Source of the DNA: Agrobacterium cucumeris
GTDB lineage: Bacteria; Pseudomonadota; Alphaproteobacteria; Rhizobiales; Rhizobiaceae
Direction: 5' to 3'
Length of the DNA: 64,000 bases
Assembly (NCBI RefSeq): GCF_030036535.1
Contig: NZ_CP080387.1
Coordinates: 1,984,001-2,048,000 of the forward strand
Part shown: positions 17,819-26,657 of the stretch, piece after piece
Layout: every line of letters starts with the position of its first letter
Numbering within the stretch: position 1 is the first letter of the stretch
Made by a program: the position numbers and the translations under genes
Notes under the pieces: model-generated
Database searches by the model: none
What the model was told of the DNA's origin: nothing
Seen by the model: only the letters and a program-made list of their open reading frames with translations

Positions 17819-19903
17819 ATGACATTGACCTTCTCCCCATTCCTGCCGTGGATCGTGATTGCCGTTCTGGCCGTCGCCGCTCTTGCGCTCTCCTTCATCG
17901 GCCTGTGGCGTGGCGTGCGCGGCGCATGGCTGCGCGGGCTGGCGCTTGCCGCTTTGCTTGCGGCGATAGCCAATCCACTTCTGACGCAGGAGGAACGCGA
18001 GCCGCTTTCCACCATCGTGCCCGTCATCGTTGACCGCTCGCAGAGCCAGGACGTGCAGGACCGGCCGCAAATGACCGATACGGCGCTGGAGACGCTGAAA
18101 GACCGGCTGTCGCGCTTCCCGCGTATCGAACCGCGCATCGTCGAAGTGCGCGATGATGGTGAGAGTGATTCGCCCTCGACCCAGCTTTTCTCGGCGCTCT
18201 CCTCGGCCGTTTCCGATGTCTCGCCGTCCCGCGTCGGCGGCGCGATCTTCCTCAGCGACGGACAGATCCACGATATCCCGAATGCCCTGCCCAATGCCGA
18301 ACAGGCGCTCGGCTTCCGCGCCCCCGTGCATGGGCTGATCACCGGCAAGGCCGATGAATTCGACCGCCGCATCGAGATCGTCCGTGCCCCCCGCTTCGGC
18401 ATCGTCAATGAGGAACAGCAGCTGACGCTGCGTGTCTTCGATGACGGCCGCCCCGCCGGCGGCGGCTCGGCGGAAGTGACGGTGAAGATGAATGGCGAAG
18501 AAATCGCCACGCTTCAGGCCACACCCGGCCAGCCGACGCCGTTCAGTTTCAAGGTTCCGCGTGGCGGCAACAACGTCATGGAATTTTCCGTCGCCGAGCT
18601 TCCCGGCGAAGTGACTGCTGCGAACAACCGCGCCGTTCACCTGATCGAAGGCATCCGCCAGAACCTGCGCGTGCTGCTCGTCTCCGGCGAGCCGCATGCC
18701 GGTGAACGGGCCTGGCGAAACCTCTTGAAATCCGACGCCTCGGTCGATCTGGTGCATTTCACCATTCTGCGCCCGCCGGAAAAACAGGATGGCACGCCGA
18801 TCAACGAACTCTCGCTGATCGCCTTCCCGACCCGCGAATTGTTTGTCGAAAAGATCGAGGATTTCGACCTCATCATCTTCGACCGCTACCAGCATCGCGG
18901 CGTGCTGCCGATCCTCTATTACGATTACATCGCCCAATATGTCGAAAAGGGTGGCGCGCTCTTGATTGCCGCAGGCCCGGAACATGCCGGTCAGGATTCG
19001 ATCGCCATGACGCCGCTCGCCTCCGTGTTGCCGGCTCAACCGACCGGTCAGGTGCATCAGGCGGCATTCTATCCCCGCCTTTCGGAAGCGGGCAAGAAGC
19101 ACCCTGTCACCCGCGGGCTGGATGGATCGGCCAACGATCCGCCGCAATGGGGCCGCTGGTTCCGCACCATCAGCGTCGACCCGCCGCAGGGCCAGACCGT
19201 GATGCTGGGCGACGGACAGGACCCGCTGCTGGTGCTGAACCGTCAGGGCGAAGGCCGTGTCGCCATGCTTCTGTCCGATCAGGGCTGGCTGTGGGCGCGT
19301 GGTTTCGAAGGCGGTGGCCCGCATGTGGCGCTTTATCGCCGCATCGCCCACTGGCTGATGAAGGAACCCGAGCTTGAAGAAGAGGCGCTGACGGCGCGGG
19401 CCAATGGCCGCACATTGGAAATCACCCGCCAGACCATCGGCGACGATCCCGGTCAGGCAAGCGTGCGTTTCCCTTCCGGCAAGACCGAAAACATGGCCTT
19501 CACCACCACCGAGCCCGGTCTTTACAAGATCGAGCGCCGCATGGACGAAACCGGCCTGTTCGAAATCAAGAACGGCGATTTCACCACCCTCGTCCATGTC
19601 GGCGCGGTAGATGCGCCGGAGTTCAAGGCGATGATTTCGACGACTGAGACGCTGAAACCGCTGGCCGACGCCACCAGGGGCAGCGTGCACCGTGTCGCCG
19701 ATAATTCCGGCCGCATCGCGCTGCCGGATATATTGCCGGTGCGGGGTGACATCAGGGTTGCCGACGAGGATCGCATGCTGATACGTCTGACCGACGAGAC
19801 GGTGCTGAAAGGCGTCAACACCCTGCCGCTCTTTGCCGGTTTTGCCGGGCTTGGCGCCCTGCTGCTTGCCTTCTCCGCGCTCTGGTGGCGTGAAGGGCGG
19901 TAA
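17819..19903 (+). CDS. Large membrane-anchored protein, last gene of the moxR operon
   Basis: 694 residues with two N-terminal helices, a long periplasmic region and a C-terminal helix close to the end (LPLFAGFAGLGALLLAFSALWW). The early VIVDRSQSQ resembles a MIDAS-type strand and the centre (LLVSGEPHAGERAW to LLSDQGWLWARG) looks like a class I amidotransferase-like fold. The layout is the same as its operon neighbour. It starts one base after the previous stop. Function unknown; by context it acts with MoxR in envelope maintenance. Confidence 0.83.
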   Translation: MTLTFSPFLPWIVIAVLAVAALALSFIGLWRGVRGAWLRGLALAALLAAIANPLLTQEEREPLSTIVPVIVDRSQSQDVQDRPQMTDTALETLKDRLSRFPRIEPRIVEVRDDGESDSPSTQLFSALSSAVSDVSPSRVGGAIFLSDGQIHDIPNALPNAEQALGFRAPVHGLITGKADEFDRRIEIVRAPRFGIVNEEQQLTLRVFDDGRPAGGGSAEVTVKMNGEEIATLQATPGQPTPFSFKVPRGGNNVMEFSVAELPGEVTAANNRAVHLIEGIRQNLRVLLVSGEPHAGERAWRNLLKSDASVDLVHFTILRPPEKQDGTPINELSLIAFPTRELFVEKIEDFDLIIFDRYQHRGVLPILYYDYIAQYVEKGGALLIAAGPEHAGQDSIAMTPLASVLPAQPTGQVHQAAFYPRLSEAGKKHPVTRGLDGSANDPPQWGRWFRTISVDPPQGQTVMLGDGQDPLLVLNRQGEGRVAMLLSDQGWLWARGFEGGGPHVALYRRIAHWLMKEPELEEEALTARANGRTLEITRQTIGDDPGQASVRFPSGKTENMAFTTTEPGLYKIERRMDETGLFEIKNGDFTTLVHVGAVDAPEFKAMISTTETLKPLADATRGSVHRVADNSGRIALPDILPVRGDIRVADEDRMLIRLTDETVLKGVNTLPLFAGFAGLGALLLAFSALWWREGR

Positions 19904-19987
19904 AGCCTTAGAAGTAGTGCAAGACTTTCCGCGTCTTGAACTGGAAAACGACAAACGGCCGCCGCCCGGCGTCCAGGAAAGAAAATC

Positions 19988-20401
19988 ATGAATTTCGTTT
20001 TGAGCGATGTCGCGGATGCAGAAGCTGAAAAGGCCATCCGCGATCCGCTGGTGGCCTATAATGTCGCCCGTTTCGGTGAAAGCGACAAACGCGAGCTCAA
20101 TATCACCATCCGCGATGACGAAAATGCAGTGACCGGCGGTCTGGTGGGATATACCGGCCGCGGCTGGCTTTATGTGCAGCTTCTTTTCGTGCCGGAAACC
20201 ATGCGCGGAAAGGGCACCGCTGCGAAGCTGCTTGCGATGGCGGAGGAAGAAGCCAGAAAGCGCGGCTGCACCGGCGCCTATATCGACACGATGAACCCTG
20301 ATGCCCTGAGAACCTACGAACGCTACGGTTTCACCAGAATCGGCTCGCTTGGTCCCCTTTCCAGTGGCCAGTCGATCACCTGGCTGGAGAAGCGGTTCTA
20401 G
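19988..20401 (+). CDS. GNAT family N-acetyltransferase
   Basis: 137 residues. The acetyl-CoA loop is FVPETMRGKGTAAKLL (R/QxxGxG/A type), followed by AYIDTMNPDALRTYERYGF, the usual C-terminal helix and strand. ATG 19988 has AGGAAAG upstream. Substrate unknown. It is 84 bases behind the moxR operon and may be read from it or alone. Confidence 0.85.
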   Translation: MNFVLSDVADAEAEKAIRDPLVAYNVARFGESDKRELNITIRDDENAVTGGLVGYTGRGWLYVQLLFVPETMRGKGTAAKLLAMAEEEARKRGCTGAYIDTMNPDALRTYERYGFTRIGSLGPLSSGQSITWLEKRF

Positions 20402-20505
20402 AGCATTTCAACTCACAATGCGTAGCGTTTCTACATTCGGAAAACACATGGAAACAAAGGCATAGAGCGTCCCTGACACTTCCGTTTCAACAGGACGCGC
20501 TCCAG
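20402..20505. repeat. Imperfect palindromic intergenic sequence
   Basis: Starts at the stop codon with AGAGCATTTC, a common edge of rhizobial intergenic repeats, and contains GAGCGTCC (20465-20472) pairing with GGACGC(GC)TC (20493-20502). It lies between convergent genes and may end both transcripts. Assigned on style, with no full second copy in the window. Confidence 0.35.
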
Positions 20506-20520
20506 AGTTGAGGCGAATGC

Positions 20521-21474
20521 CTAGGCCGCGATCCCCGATAGTCCACAATCCACGGTTCGGCCCATGACCTCGCGGATTTGCTGGCGAAGCCACATGGCAC
20601 CGAGATCCGCATCGGTCTGCAAGGTCCAGACCATGGCAACCGGCGGGAAATTCAGTGTCACCGGCACCGGGCTCACTTCAAGCCCGAGCATCGGCGCATA
20701 ACGCAACGCAATGCGTGAAGATACGGTGGCCAGCACCGCCGAAGATCGTGCTGTTGCCAGAACCGAGAGGAAATCCGGCGCGGCTGCAATGACATCGATT
20801 TCCACGCCGCTCAATTCCAGCGCGTCCTTGATGCAGCCCTGCAAACTGTCCGTCTGCGATATCACCGCATGTTTTGCCGCCATATAGGCATTAAGCCCCA
20901 CGGGCGTGGTGAGATCGAGCAAATTCGGGTTGAAGCAGCAAAGAACGCTTGAGACATAAAGCGGCTCGCAATGGTGACGCTGCTCCTGCGAATAGGCGCA
21001 TCCCACGGCCATATCGATCACACCCGTATCGAGCATCGCGGTGATTTCCTGCTCCTGCCCGCTGCGGGCCAGAATGCGGATGCCGGGCGCGATCTCGCGC
21101 AGCCGCGCCGTCAGGTCCGGCAGCAGCAGCAGTTCCACCTCGCTCGACATGCCCAGCCGGAAGGTGCGGCGCTCCGTGGCCGGATCGAAAACATCCGCCG
21201 TCAGCACTGCCGCCTGCGCCTGCCTCAGCGCCTGCCGCACTGGCCCGGCTAGATTGAGCGCCCGTGCCGTCGGCTTCATCTCCTGCCCCACGCGGATGAA
21301 AAGCTCATCCTGAAACAATGTCCGCAGGGTGGAGATGTTATGGCTCATGGCCGGCTGCTGGATTTTCAACCGACGCGCAGCGCGCGTGACATTCATTTCC
21401 TCCATCATCGCATCAAAGGCGATGAGAAGATTGAGGTCGAAGGAACGGAGATTGAAATGATCGATAGTTTGCAT
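20521..21474 (-). CDS. LysR-family transcriptional regulator
   Basis: 317 residues. The N-terminal winged helix (LRSFDLNLLIAFDAMMEEMNVTRAARRL, then QPAMSHNISTLRTLFQDELF) is of the NodD/SyrM subgroup style, followed by a periplasmic-binding-like effector domain. It is divergent from the metallo-hydrolase gene at 21562, 87 bases away, the classical arrangement for control of the neighbour and of itself. The effector is unknown. Confidence 0.9.
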   Translation of the reverse strand: MQTIDHFNLRSFDLNLLIAFDAMMEEMNVTRAARRLKIQQPAMSHNISTLRTLFQDELFIRVGQEMKPTARALNLAGPVRQALRQAQAAVLTADVFDPATERRTFRLGMSSEVELLLLPDLTARLREIAPGIRILARSGQEQEITAMLDTGVIDMAVGCAYSQEQRHHCEPLYVSSVLCCFNPNLLDLTTPVGLNAYMAAKHAVISQTDSLQGCIKDALELSGVEIDVIAAAPDFLSVLATARSSAVLATVSSRIALRYAPMLGLEVSPVPVTLNFPPVAMVWTLQTDADLGAMWLRQQIREVMGRTVDCGLSGIAA

Positions 21475-21561
21475 AAGTCACATCGATTTGATTGCTGGCC
21501 TCTCTACACTTAGCTGGAGTTCGGAAACTTTCAAGACGTTCCCCAAACTCAGGAGCCACCC

Positions 21562-22528
21562 ATGCCATCACGTCGTTCGCTTCTCAAAGGCGCCGCCAGC
21601 GCCATCTTCGCCGCCCCTTTCGTGGCGCCCACCGTCGCATTCGCCAAGGCGCCTTTGGCCGCCACACAGGCACCCGGCTTTTATCGGCTGGATGGTCGGC
21701 AAGGTGGAAGTCACCGCCCTTTCGGACGGCGTCATTGCGCTGCCGCTCGCCAAAATCTACACCAACACCACGCCGGAACATGCCGCCAAGGTGCTGCGCG
21801 ATGCCTTCCTGCCGGAAGAGACGCCGACATCGGTCAATGCATTTCTCGTCAACACCGGAGACAGGCTGGTGCTGATCGATGCCGGCACCGGCACCTATCT
21901 CGGTCCGAGCCTTGGCAGGCTCGTCGCCAATATCGAGGCCTCCGGTTACAAAACCGACGAGATAGACGACATTGTCCTCACCCATATCCACACGGACCAT
22001 TCCGGCGGGCTTTCCTCGAATGGCAAGCGTGTCTTTGCCAATGCGACGCTCCGGGTCAATGCACGCGAAGCCGCCTTCTGGCTTGACGAGGCAAAGGCCA
22101 AGGCAGCCCCTGAAGCGCTGAAAAAGGGTTATGCCGAAGCGAAGGAAAGCATCCAGCCCTATATTGATGCCGGTAAATTCGAGACTTTCGGCGATAATGC
22201 CGCACCGGTCTCCGGTCTTGGCTCGATCCTTTACGCCGGCCACACACCCGGCCACAGCGCTGTTGTTCTGGAAAGCGACGGCCAGAAGATCGTCTTCTGG
22301 GGCGATATCACCCATGGCGATATCCTCCAGTTTGATGAGCCTAACGTGGCGATCGAGTTCGATGTCGACCAGAAGGCCGCCGTCGTGGCACGCGATCTGG
22401 CATTCAAACAGGCGGTAGAGGGCAGATATCTGGTGGCCGGCGCTCACATCGCTTTCCCCGGCATCGGCCATGTGCGTACCGACAGCACCAATTACGACTG
22501 GCTTCCGGTCAATTATACGACGCTGTAA
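21562..22528 (+). pseudogene. MBL-fold metallo-hydrolase, frameshifted after the Tat signal
   Basis: The first 41 codons from ATG 21562 (ribosome site AGGAG) encode a Tat-type signal, MPSRRSLLKGAASAIF, ending near GFYR at about 21687. The rest of the protein continues one base out of frame, from WMVGKVEVTALSDG to the stop at 22528. The body has the metallo-beta-lactamase motif THIHTDHSGG and later metal ligands GHTPGHS and WGDITHGD, as in lactonase-like AttM/BlcC relatives. One extra base near 21687-21691 explains the break. It is a pseudogene, a sequencing error, or unusual recoding. The divergent LysR protein probably regulates it. Confidence 0.75.
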
Positions 22529-22540
22529 GCGCAGAACAGA

Positions 22541-22570
22541 ATGGCCTGATCGTGGATCAGATCAGGCCAT
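22541..22570. terminator. Hairpin between convergent genes
   Basis: ATGGCCTGATC (22541-22551) and GATCAGGCCAT (22560-22570) form a perfect 11-bp stem with an eight-base loop, 12 bases after the metallo-hydrolase stop and 15 bases from the MFS stop. No T-run. It probably serves both strands. Confidence 0.6.
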
Positions 22571-22585
22571 CACCCTTGGCGGCAA

Positions 22586-23899
22586 CTAAGTCAGCGCCAC
22601 CTGCCGCGTTTCAGCATTGATCATCGTGGCCGCAATGGCAGCCAGCACCAGCAGTCCGGCAAATATGCCGATCGCGACACCAAAGCCCTGCGCAATGGCA
22701 TAACCGAGCAGCGACGGTGCCAGCAGACCGCCGAGCCTTGCCATGGCGCCCGCGGCCCCCATGCCGGTCGCCCGCGATTCCGTTGGGTAAAGCTCCGGCG
22801 TATAGGCATAAAGCGCGCCCCATGTGCCGAGCAGGGCAAAACTCATGATGAGGAGCGAGGCGGCAATCATCGCGCCGCCGGAAGCGAGCGTAAACAGCAG
22901 GCAACCAAGCGCGGAGAGCAGGCAGAAGCCGATCAGCGTCGGCTTGCGGCCCCATTTTTCAACGCCATAGGCGGCAAGCGCGTAACCGGGGATCTGCGCC
23001 AGCGCCACCAGCACCAGAAAACCATAACCGCGCACGAAGCCGAAACCGTCGCCCGCCAGTTTCGCCGGCATCCAGGTGAAGACCCCGTAATAGGAAACGG
23101 AGACAAGGAACCAGATGGTGAGGATCATGATGCTGCGCTGCCGGAGCGCCGGTGAAAATATCCCCTGCCCCTTGGCCACGTCAGGCTGGAAAAGCCCCGT
23201 CCCGGCATCGAGAGGCGCACGGCCATTCGTCACCAGCATACGGTTGACGACGGCCTTGGCTTCGTCCAATCGCCCGCTGCGCAGCAGGTAAAGCGGCGAT
23301 TCCGGCACCAGAAAACGCAGGCCGAGGCCAAGAACGGCCGGAAAAGCCGTCACGGCGAAAATATAACGCCAGGCATCGGCCACGCCGGCAAGGCTTGCAC
23401 CCCAGGCAGCCAAGGCCACGATCAGCGTACCAACAGCCCAGAAGCCCTCGAGAAAGACCAGCCAGCGGCCGCGATTTTTGGCAGGCAGGAACTCCGCCAT
23501 CATTGCATAATCCACCGGCAGCGTGCCGCCCACCGCCGCGCCAGTGAGAAAACGCAGGATGAGTAGAATGGTGAAATCGGGCGAAAATATCGAAAGCACA
23601 CCGAACAGCGCATCACAGGCGACGGTAACGATCAGCACACGACGACGCCCATACCGGTCCGCCAGCCGCCCGAAACCGGCAGCACCGAGCAACATGCCGA
23701 AAAAGAACGCCGTTCCTGTCTGCAGGGCCTGGGGCACCGTCAGGCCGAAGGTTGCGGCAATCGAGGCTGCGGTGAAACCAACCGCCAGAACCTGCATGGC
23801 ATCCGCCGCCCAGACGAGGCCGAAAATGCCCATCAGCCGCCGTTGATAGGCGCCTGCGCCCGCGCGCTCCAGCGCATCGTTCATGGTAATCGCCGTCAT
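22586..23899 (-). CDS. MFS transporter, sugar/aromatic acid porter type
   Basis: 437 residues with twelve predicted helices. The loop 2-3 signature GRLADRYGRRRVL and the PESPLYLLRSGR stretch after helix 6 are those of the sugar porter and aromatic acid:H+ symporter branches, including nicotinate carriers (NiaP). ATG 23899 follows a purine-rich GAAGGGGCGGGGC. The substrate cannot be fixed from sequence. It converges with the metallo-hydrolase gene. Confidence 0.88.
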   Translation of the reverse strand: MTAITMNDALERAGAGAYQRRLMGIFGLVWAADAMQVLAVGFTAASIAATFGLTVPQALQTGTAFFFGMLLGAAGFGRLADRYGRRRVLIVTVACDALFGVLSIFSPDFTILLILRFLTGAAVGGTLPVDYAMMAEFLPAKNRGRWLVFLEGFWAVGTLIVALAAWGASLAGVADAWRYIFAVTAFPAVLGLGLRFLVPESPLYLLRSGRLDEAKAVVNRMLVTNGRAPLDAGTGLFQPDVAKGQGIFSPALRQRSIMILTIWFLVSVSYYGVFTWMPAKLAGDGFGFVRGYGFLVLVALAQIPGYALAAYGVEKWGRKPTLIGFCLLSALGCLLFTLASGGAMIAASLLIMSFALLGTWGALYAYTPELYPTESRATGMGAAGAMARLGGLLAPSLLGYAIAQGFGVAIGIFAGLLVLAAIAATMINAETRQVALT

Positions 23900-24078
23900 G
23901 CCCCGCCCCTTCGCAGTAATCGACTTTCACTAGCTACCGCATGGGGGGAGGAAACGGAATTGAATTCTGTGGTGGGGAGACGCGTTGTTTCGAGACAGGC
24001 ACTCGTCGTTCAAGGTTTCACCGCGCGAGGATTGGCACGGCAGTCTCGATGGTTCCCGTAATTCGTAACATCCCTTCC

Positions 24079-24190
24079 GTCACCCCGGACTAGATCCGGG
24101 GTCCAGCGAGCCCAAGTCCTTGGGCTGAAAAGAGATTCTTTCCCTGTCCCGACGCGCGCCGGCTGGATTCCGGCTCAAGGCCGGAATGAC
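24079..24190. repeat. Dispersed palindromic intergenic repeat, copy 2
   Basis: Same ends as the element at 2450-2561: GTCACCCCGGACTAGATCCG at the left, CGGCTCAAGGCCGGAATGAC at the right, with GACGCGCGCCGG shared inside. The central 35 bases differ (an AAGTCCTTGGGCT palindrome here). The rest of the 324-base gap 23900-24223 shows nothing else I can name. Confidence 0.75.
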
Positions 24191-24223
24191 AGATGGGATA
24201 GTATCATGGCAAGAAGAAAACCC

Positions 24224-24793
24224 TCAGCCGTAAACCCGAAGAGGCTCCTCAAAACCCTCATCGTCCGCCGCGGCGGCCGGCATCGCAGCCTCGCATTTGC
24301 GCCAGCCGATCTTGCCCTTCAGCCGCTGGTGCACGTCGTCACCAACAGGCACCACCAGCACCCGGTTCGGGTCGACCGGACCCGGAAAATCGAGCGCCGC
24401 ATAAGCGACCTTCTCGAAACCGAGCGGCATGTAATAGGGCGGATCGCCAATCAGGATAACGGCTTCGGAGCCCTTGCGCCGGGCCGCCGCAATGGCGATC
24501 CGGACGAGTTCCCGGCCGATGCCCTTGTTCTTGTGCGAGGGCCGCACCGCAAGCGGGCCAAGCATATGGCCCTTCACCCCGCCGGCCAGAACCGGCGTCA
24601 TGCGTACAGAAGCAATCGTCTCGCCATCATCGGCGCAGACGAAGGACAGAGACCGATCATGGGGCCCCTGCTCACGGATGCGCGCTGCCGCACGGGTGTG
24701 CCGGCCGGGACCAAAAGCTTCTTCGTTGATGACTTCGATGATGGCGTCGTGCGACGCGTCCTCGGTGAGGTAGACAAGATCGTGCTTGGACAT
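24224..24793 (-). CDS. GNAT family N-acetyltransferase (YhbS-like)
   Basis: 189 residues from ATG 24793 (MSKHDLVYLTED); a TTG 12 codons earlier is a weaker alternative. The acetyl-CoA site is LGPLAVRPSHKNKGIGRELV, then GSEAVILIGDPPYYMPLGFEKV, the layout of COG3153 predicted acetyltransferases. No clear partner genes. Substrate unknown. Confidence 0.86.
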   Translation of the reverse strand: MSKHDLVYLTEDASHDAIIEVINEEAFGPGRHTRAAARIREQGPHDRSLSFVCADDGETIASVRMTPVLAGGVKGHMLGPLAVRPSHKNKGIGRELVRIAIAAARRKGSEAVILIGDPPYYMPLGFEKVAYAALDFPGPVDPNRVLVVPVGDDVHQRLKGKIGWRKCEAAMPAAAADDEGFEEPLRVYG

Positions 24794-25089
24794 GAAGAGA
24801 CCGAAACTTCCAGAATGCGGATGTGACAATAGATGACGGCTGCGCCGGTAAAGGCGTTCAGGAGCGTCAGCGTCGTCGGAGCATCCGTGGTTCGATCATA
24901 GTCAGCAATTTCCTCAGATTTGTGAAAATCGCAATTATCAGGAAAATTCAAACCCGTCCAGAACAAATCTCGAAGCCATCTCATTCAGCCTGTGCAAGAG
25001 CAGAAACGCATTGTTCAACGCCTTGCGGGTTCGCGAGACGACAGGGAACGGTTAGGATCGCCGTCAAGGAAACAATCAAGGAGATCGTC

Positions 25090-26082
25090 ATGGGCATGCT
25101 GGTGGAAGGCGTATGGAAAGACGTCTGGTACGACACCAAGGAAACCAAAGGGCATTTCAAGCGCGGTGCCTCGCAATTCCGCAACTGGGTTACAGCAGAT
25201 GGAGCCCCCGGCCCTTCCGGAGAAGGCGGTTTCAAGGCGGAGAAGGGTCGCTACCACCTTTACGTCTCCTTCGCCTGCCCCTGGGCGCATCGGACGCTGA
25301 TTTTCCGCAAGCTGAAGAAACTGGAAGACCTGATCTCCGTCTCCGTCGTCGACCCGCTGATGCTGGAAAACGGCTGGGAATTCAAGCCTGAGAGCGAACG
25401 CACACCGGGAGCGACGGAAGACCACCTTTTCGGTTCCTCCACGCTCTGGCAGGTCTACACCAAAGCGGACCCCAAATATTCCGGACGTGTGACCGTGCCG
25501 GTGCTCTGGGACAAACAGCGCGGCACCATCGTCTCCAATGAATCCGCGGAAATCATCCGCATGTTCAACTCTGCCTTCAACGATCTCACCGGATCGAAGG
25601 CGGATTATTACCCTCAAGCGCTGCGCGCCGAGATCGATGCGCTGAACGACGTCATCTACGACACCGTCAATAACGGCGTCTACAAGGCCGGTTTCGCCAC
25701 CACGCAGGACGCCTATCAGCAGAATGCCGTAAAGGTCTTCGAAACGCTGGACATGCTGGAAGACCGCCTGAAGAACCGGCGCTTCCTGTTCGGTTCAGAA
25801 CAGACGGAAGCGGACTGGCGCCTGTTCACCACTCTGGTACGGTTCGATCCGGTTTATGTCGGCCATTTCAAGTGCAACATCCGCCGCATCCACGACTATC
25901 CGCACCTGACGGGTTACCTGCGCGATCTCTACCAGACGCCGGGCGTGCCAGAGACGGTGGATATGCGCCACATCAAGGAACATTATTACCGAAGCCACCG
26001 CACCATCAACCCGACCGGCATCGTGCCCGTCGGCCCGGAGCTGGATCTGACCATGGCCCATGGTCGCGAGGCGCTCTCCTGA
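25090..26082 (+). CDS. Glutathionyl-hydroquinone reductase (GST family)
   Basis: 330 residues. The N-terminal thioredoxin-like domain carries the FACPWAHR active site, whose Cys (CPWA motif) reduces glutathionyl-hydroquinones. A C-terminal helical GST domain follows, with RFDPVYVGHFKCN and HYYRSH, both typical of the YqjG/PcpF xi-class family. ATG 25090 has AAGGAG seven bases upstream. Homologues recycle conjugates formed from quinones. Single gene. Confidence 0.92.
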   Translation: MGMLVEGVWKDVWYDTKETKGHFKRGASQFRNWVTADGAPGPSGEGGFKAEKGRYHLYVSFACPWAHRTLIFRKLKKLEDLISVSVVDPLMLENGWEFKPESERTPGATEDHLFGSSTLWQVYTKADPKYSGRVTVPVLWDKQRGTIVSNESAEIIRMFNSAFNDLTGSKADYYPQALRAEIDALNDVIYDTVNNGVYKAGFATTQDAYQQNAVKVFETLDMLEDRLKNRRFLFGSEQTEADWRLFTTLVRFDPVYVGHFKCNIRRIHDYPHLTGYLRDLYQTPGVPETVDMRHIKEHYYRSHRTINPTGIVPVGPELDLTMAHGREALS

Positions 26083-26099
26083 CCGGAAGCCTCCCGCTG

Positions 26100-26591
26100 C
26101 TACCAATGGTCGGCGATTTCCGCTTCGCCGGCAAGTTCGGCGAGGCGGCGGCGGGTGGCGGCTGTCACCCCTTCCGGCAAAGCCGAAAGGTCGAAAAAGC
26201 CGCTTTCGGCAATTTCATGATCCGGCTTTTTCGGCCGGGTCTGGGTGACATCAAGCCGGTAAAGCGCGACATGATCGCGATTGCTGCCTTCCAGATTGAG
26301 ATAGACGTGGAAAAGCTCAGGCTTGGAAGCCGCTTCGAGATTGCCTTCTTCGCGGATTTCCTTGTGCAGTGCCGCGATCAGCGTCTCACCACGCTCCACC
26401 CCCCCGCCCGGCAGATACCAGCCCGGCAGATAAGTGTGCCGCACCAGGAAAATCCTGCCCTTTTCATCGAAACAGGCCGCACGCACGCCAAGCGTGGCGC
26501 CCCGCGTAAGCAGAAAAATGAAATGCAGAAAGCGGATGAAGACACGCATGTGGAACGGACGGGCCTTCTGCCCGGTTGTCTCGTCATTCAC
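26100..26591 (-). CDS. Nudix hydrolase
   Basis: 163 residues with the Nudix box GGGVERGETLIAALHKEIREEGNL. It begins with a hydrophobic stretch (VFIRFLHFIFLLTRG) that could be a membrane-seeking helix. The preceding LPGWYLPGG is usual for the family. Substrate unknown. It is convergent with the GST gene, and divergent from the metallophosphoesterase with 66 bases between them. Confidence 0.85.
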   Translation of the reverse strand: MNDETTGQKARPFHMRVFIRFLHFIFLLTRGATLGVRAACFDEKGRIFLVRHTYLPGWYLPGGGVERGETLIAALHKEIREEGNLEAASKPELFHVYLNLEGSNRDHVALYRLDVTQTRPKKPDHEIAESGFFDLSALPEGVTAATRRRLAELAGEAEIADHW

Positions 26592-26657
26592 CCTGGTTTC
26601 TCCCCGCCGGCAGGCTTTTATTGGACGTGCCGCATATCATAGGTTATCTCTGCCGCC

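Noticed and set aside
21488..21561. In-frame upstream extension of the metallo-hydrolase body, starting MIAGLSTLSWSS.
   Set aside because: It is open only by chance, lacks a ribosome site and signal peptide, and lies in the promoter region. The real N-terminus is the Tat signal in the other frame.
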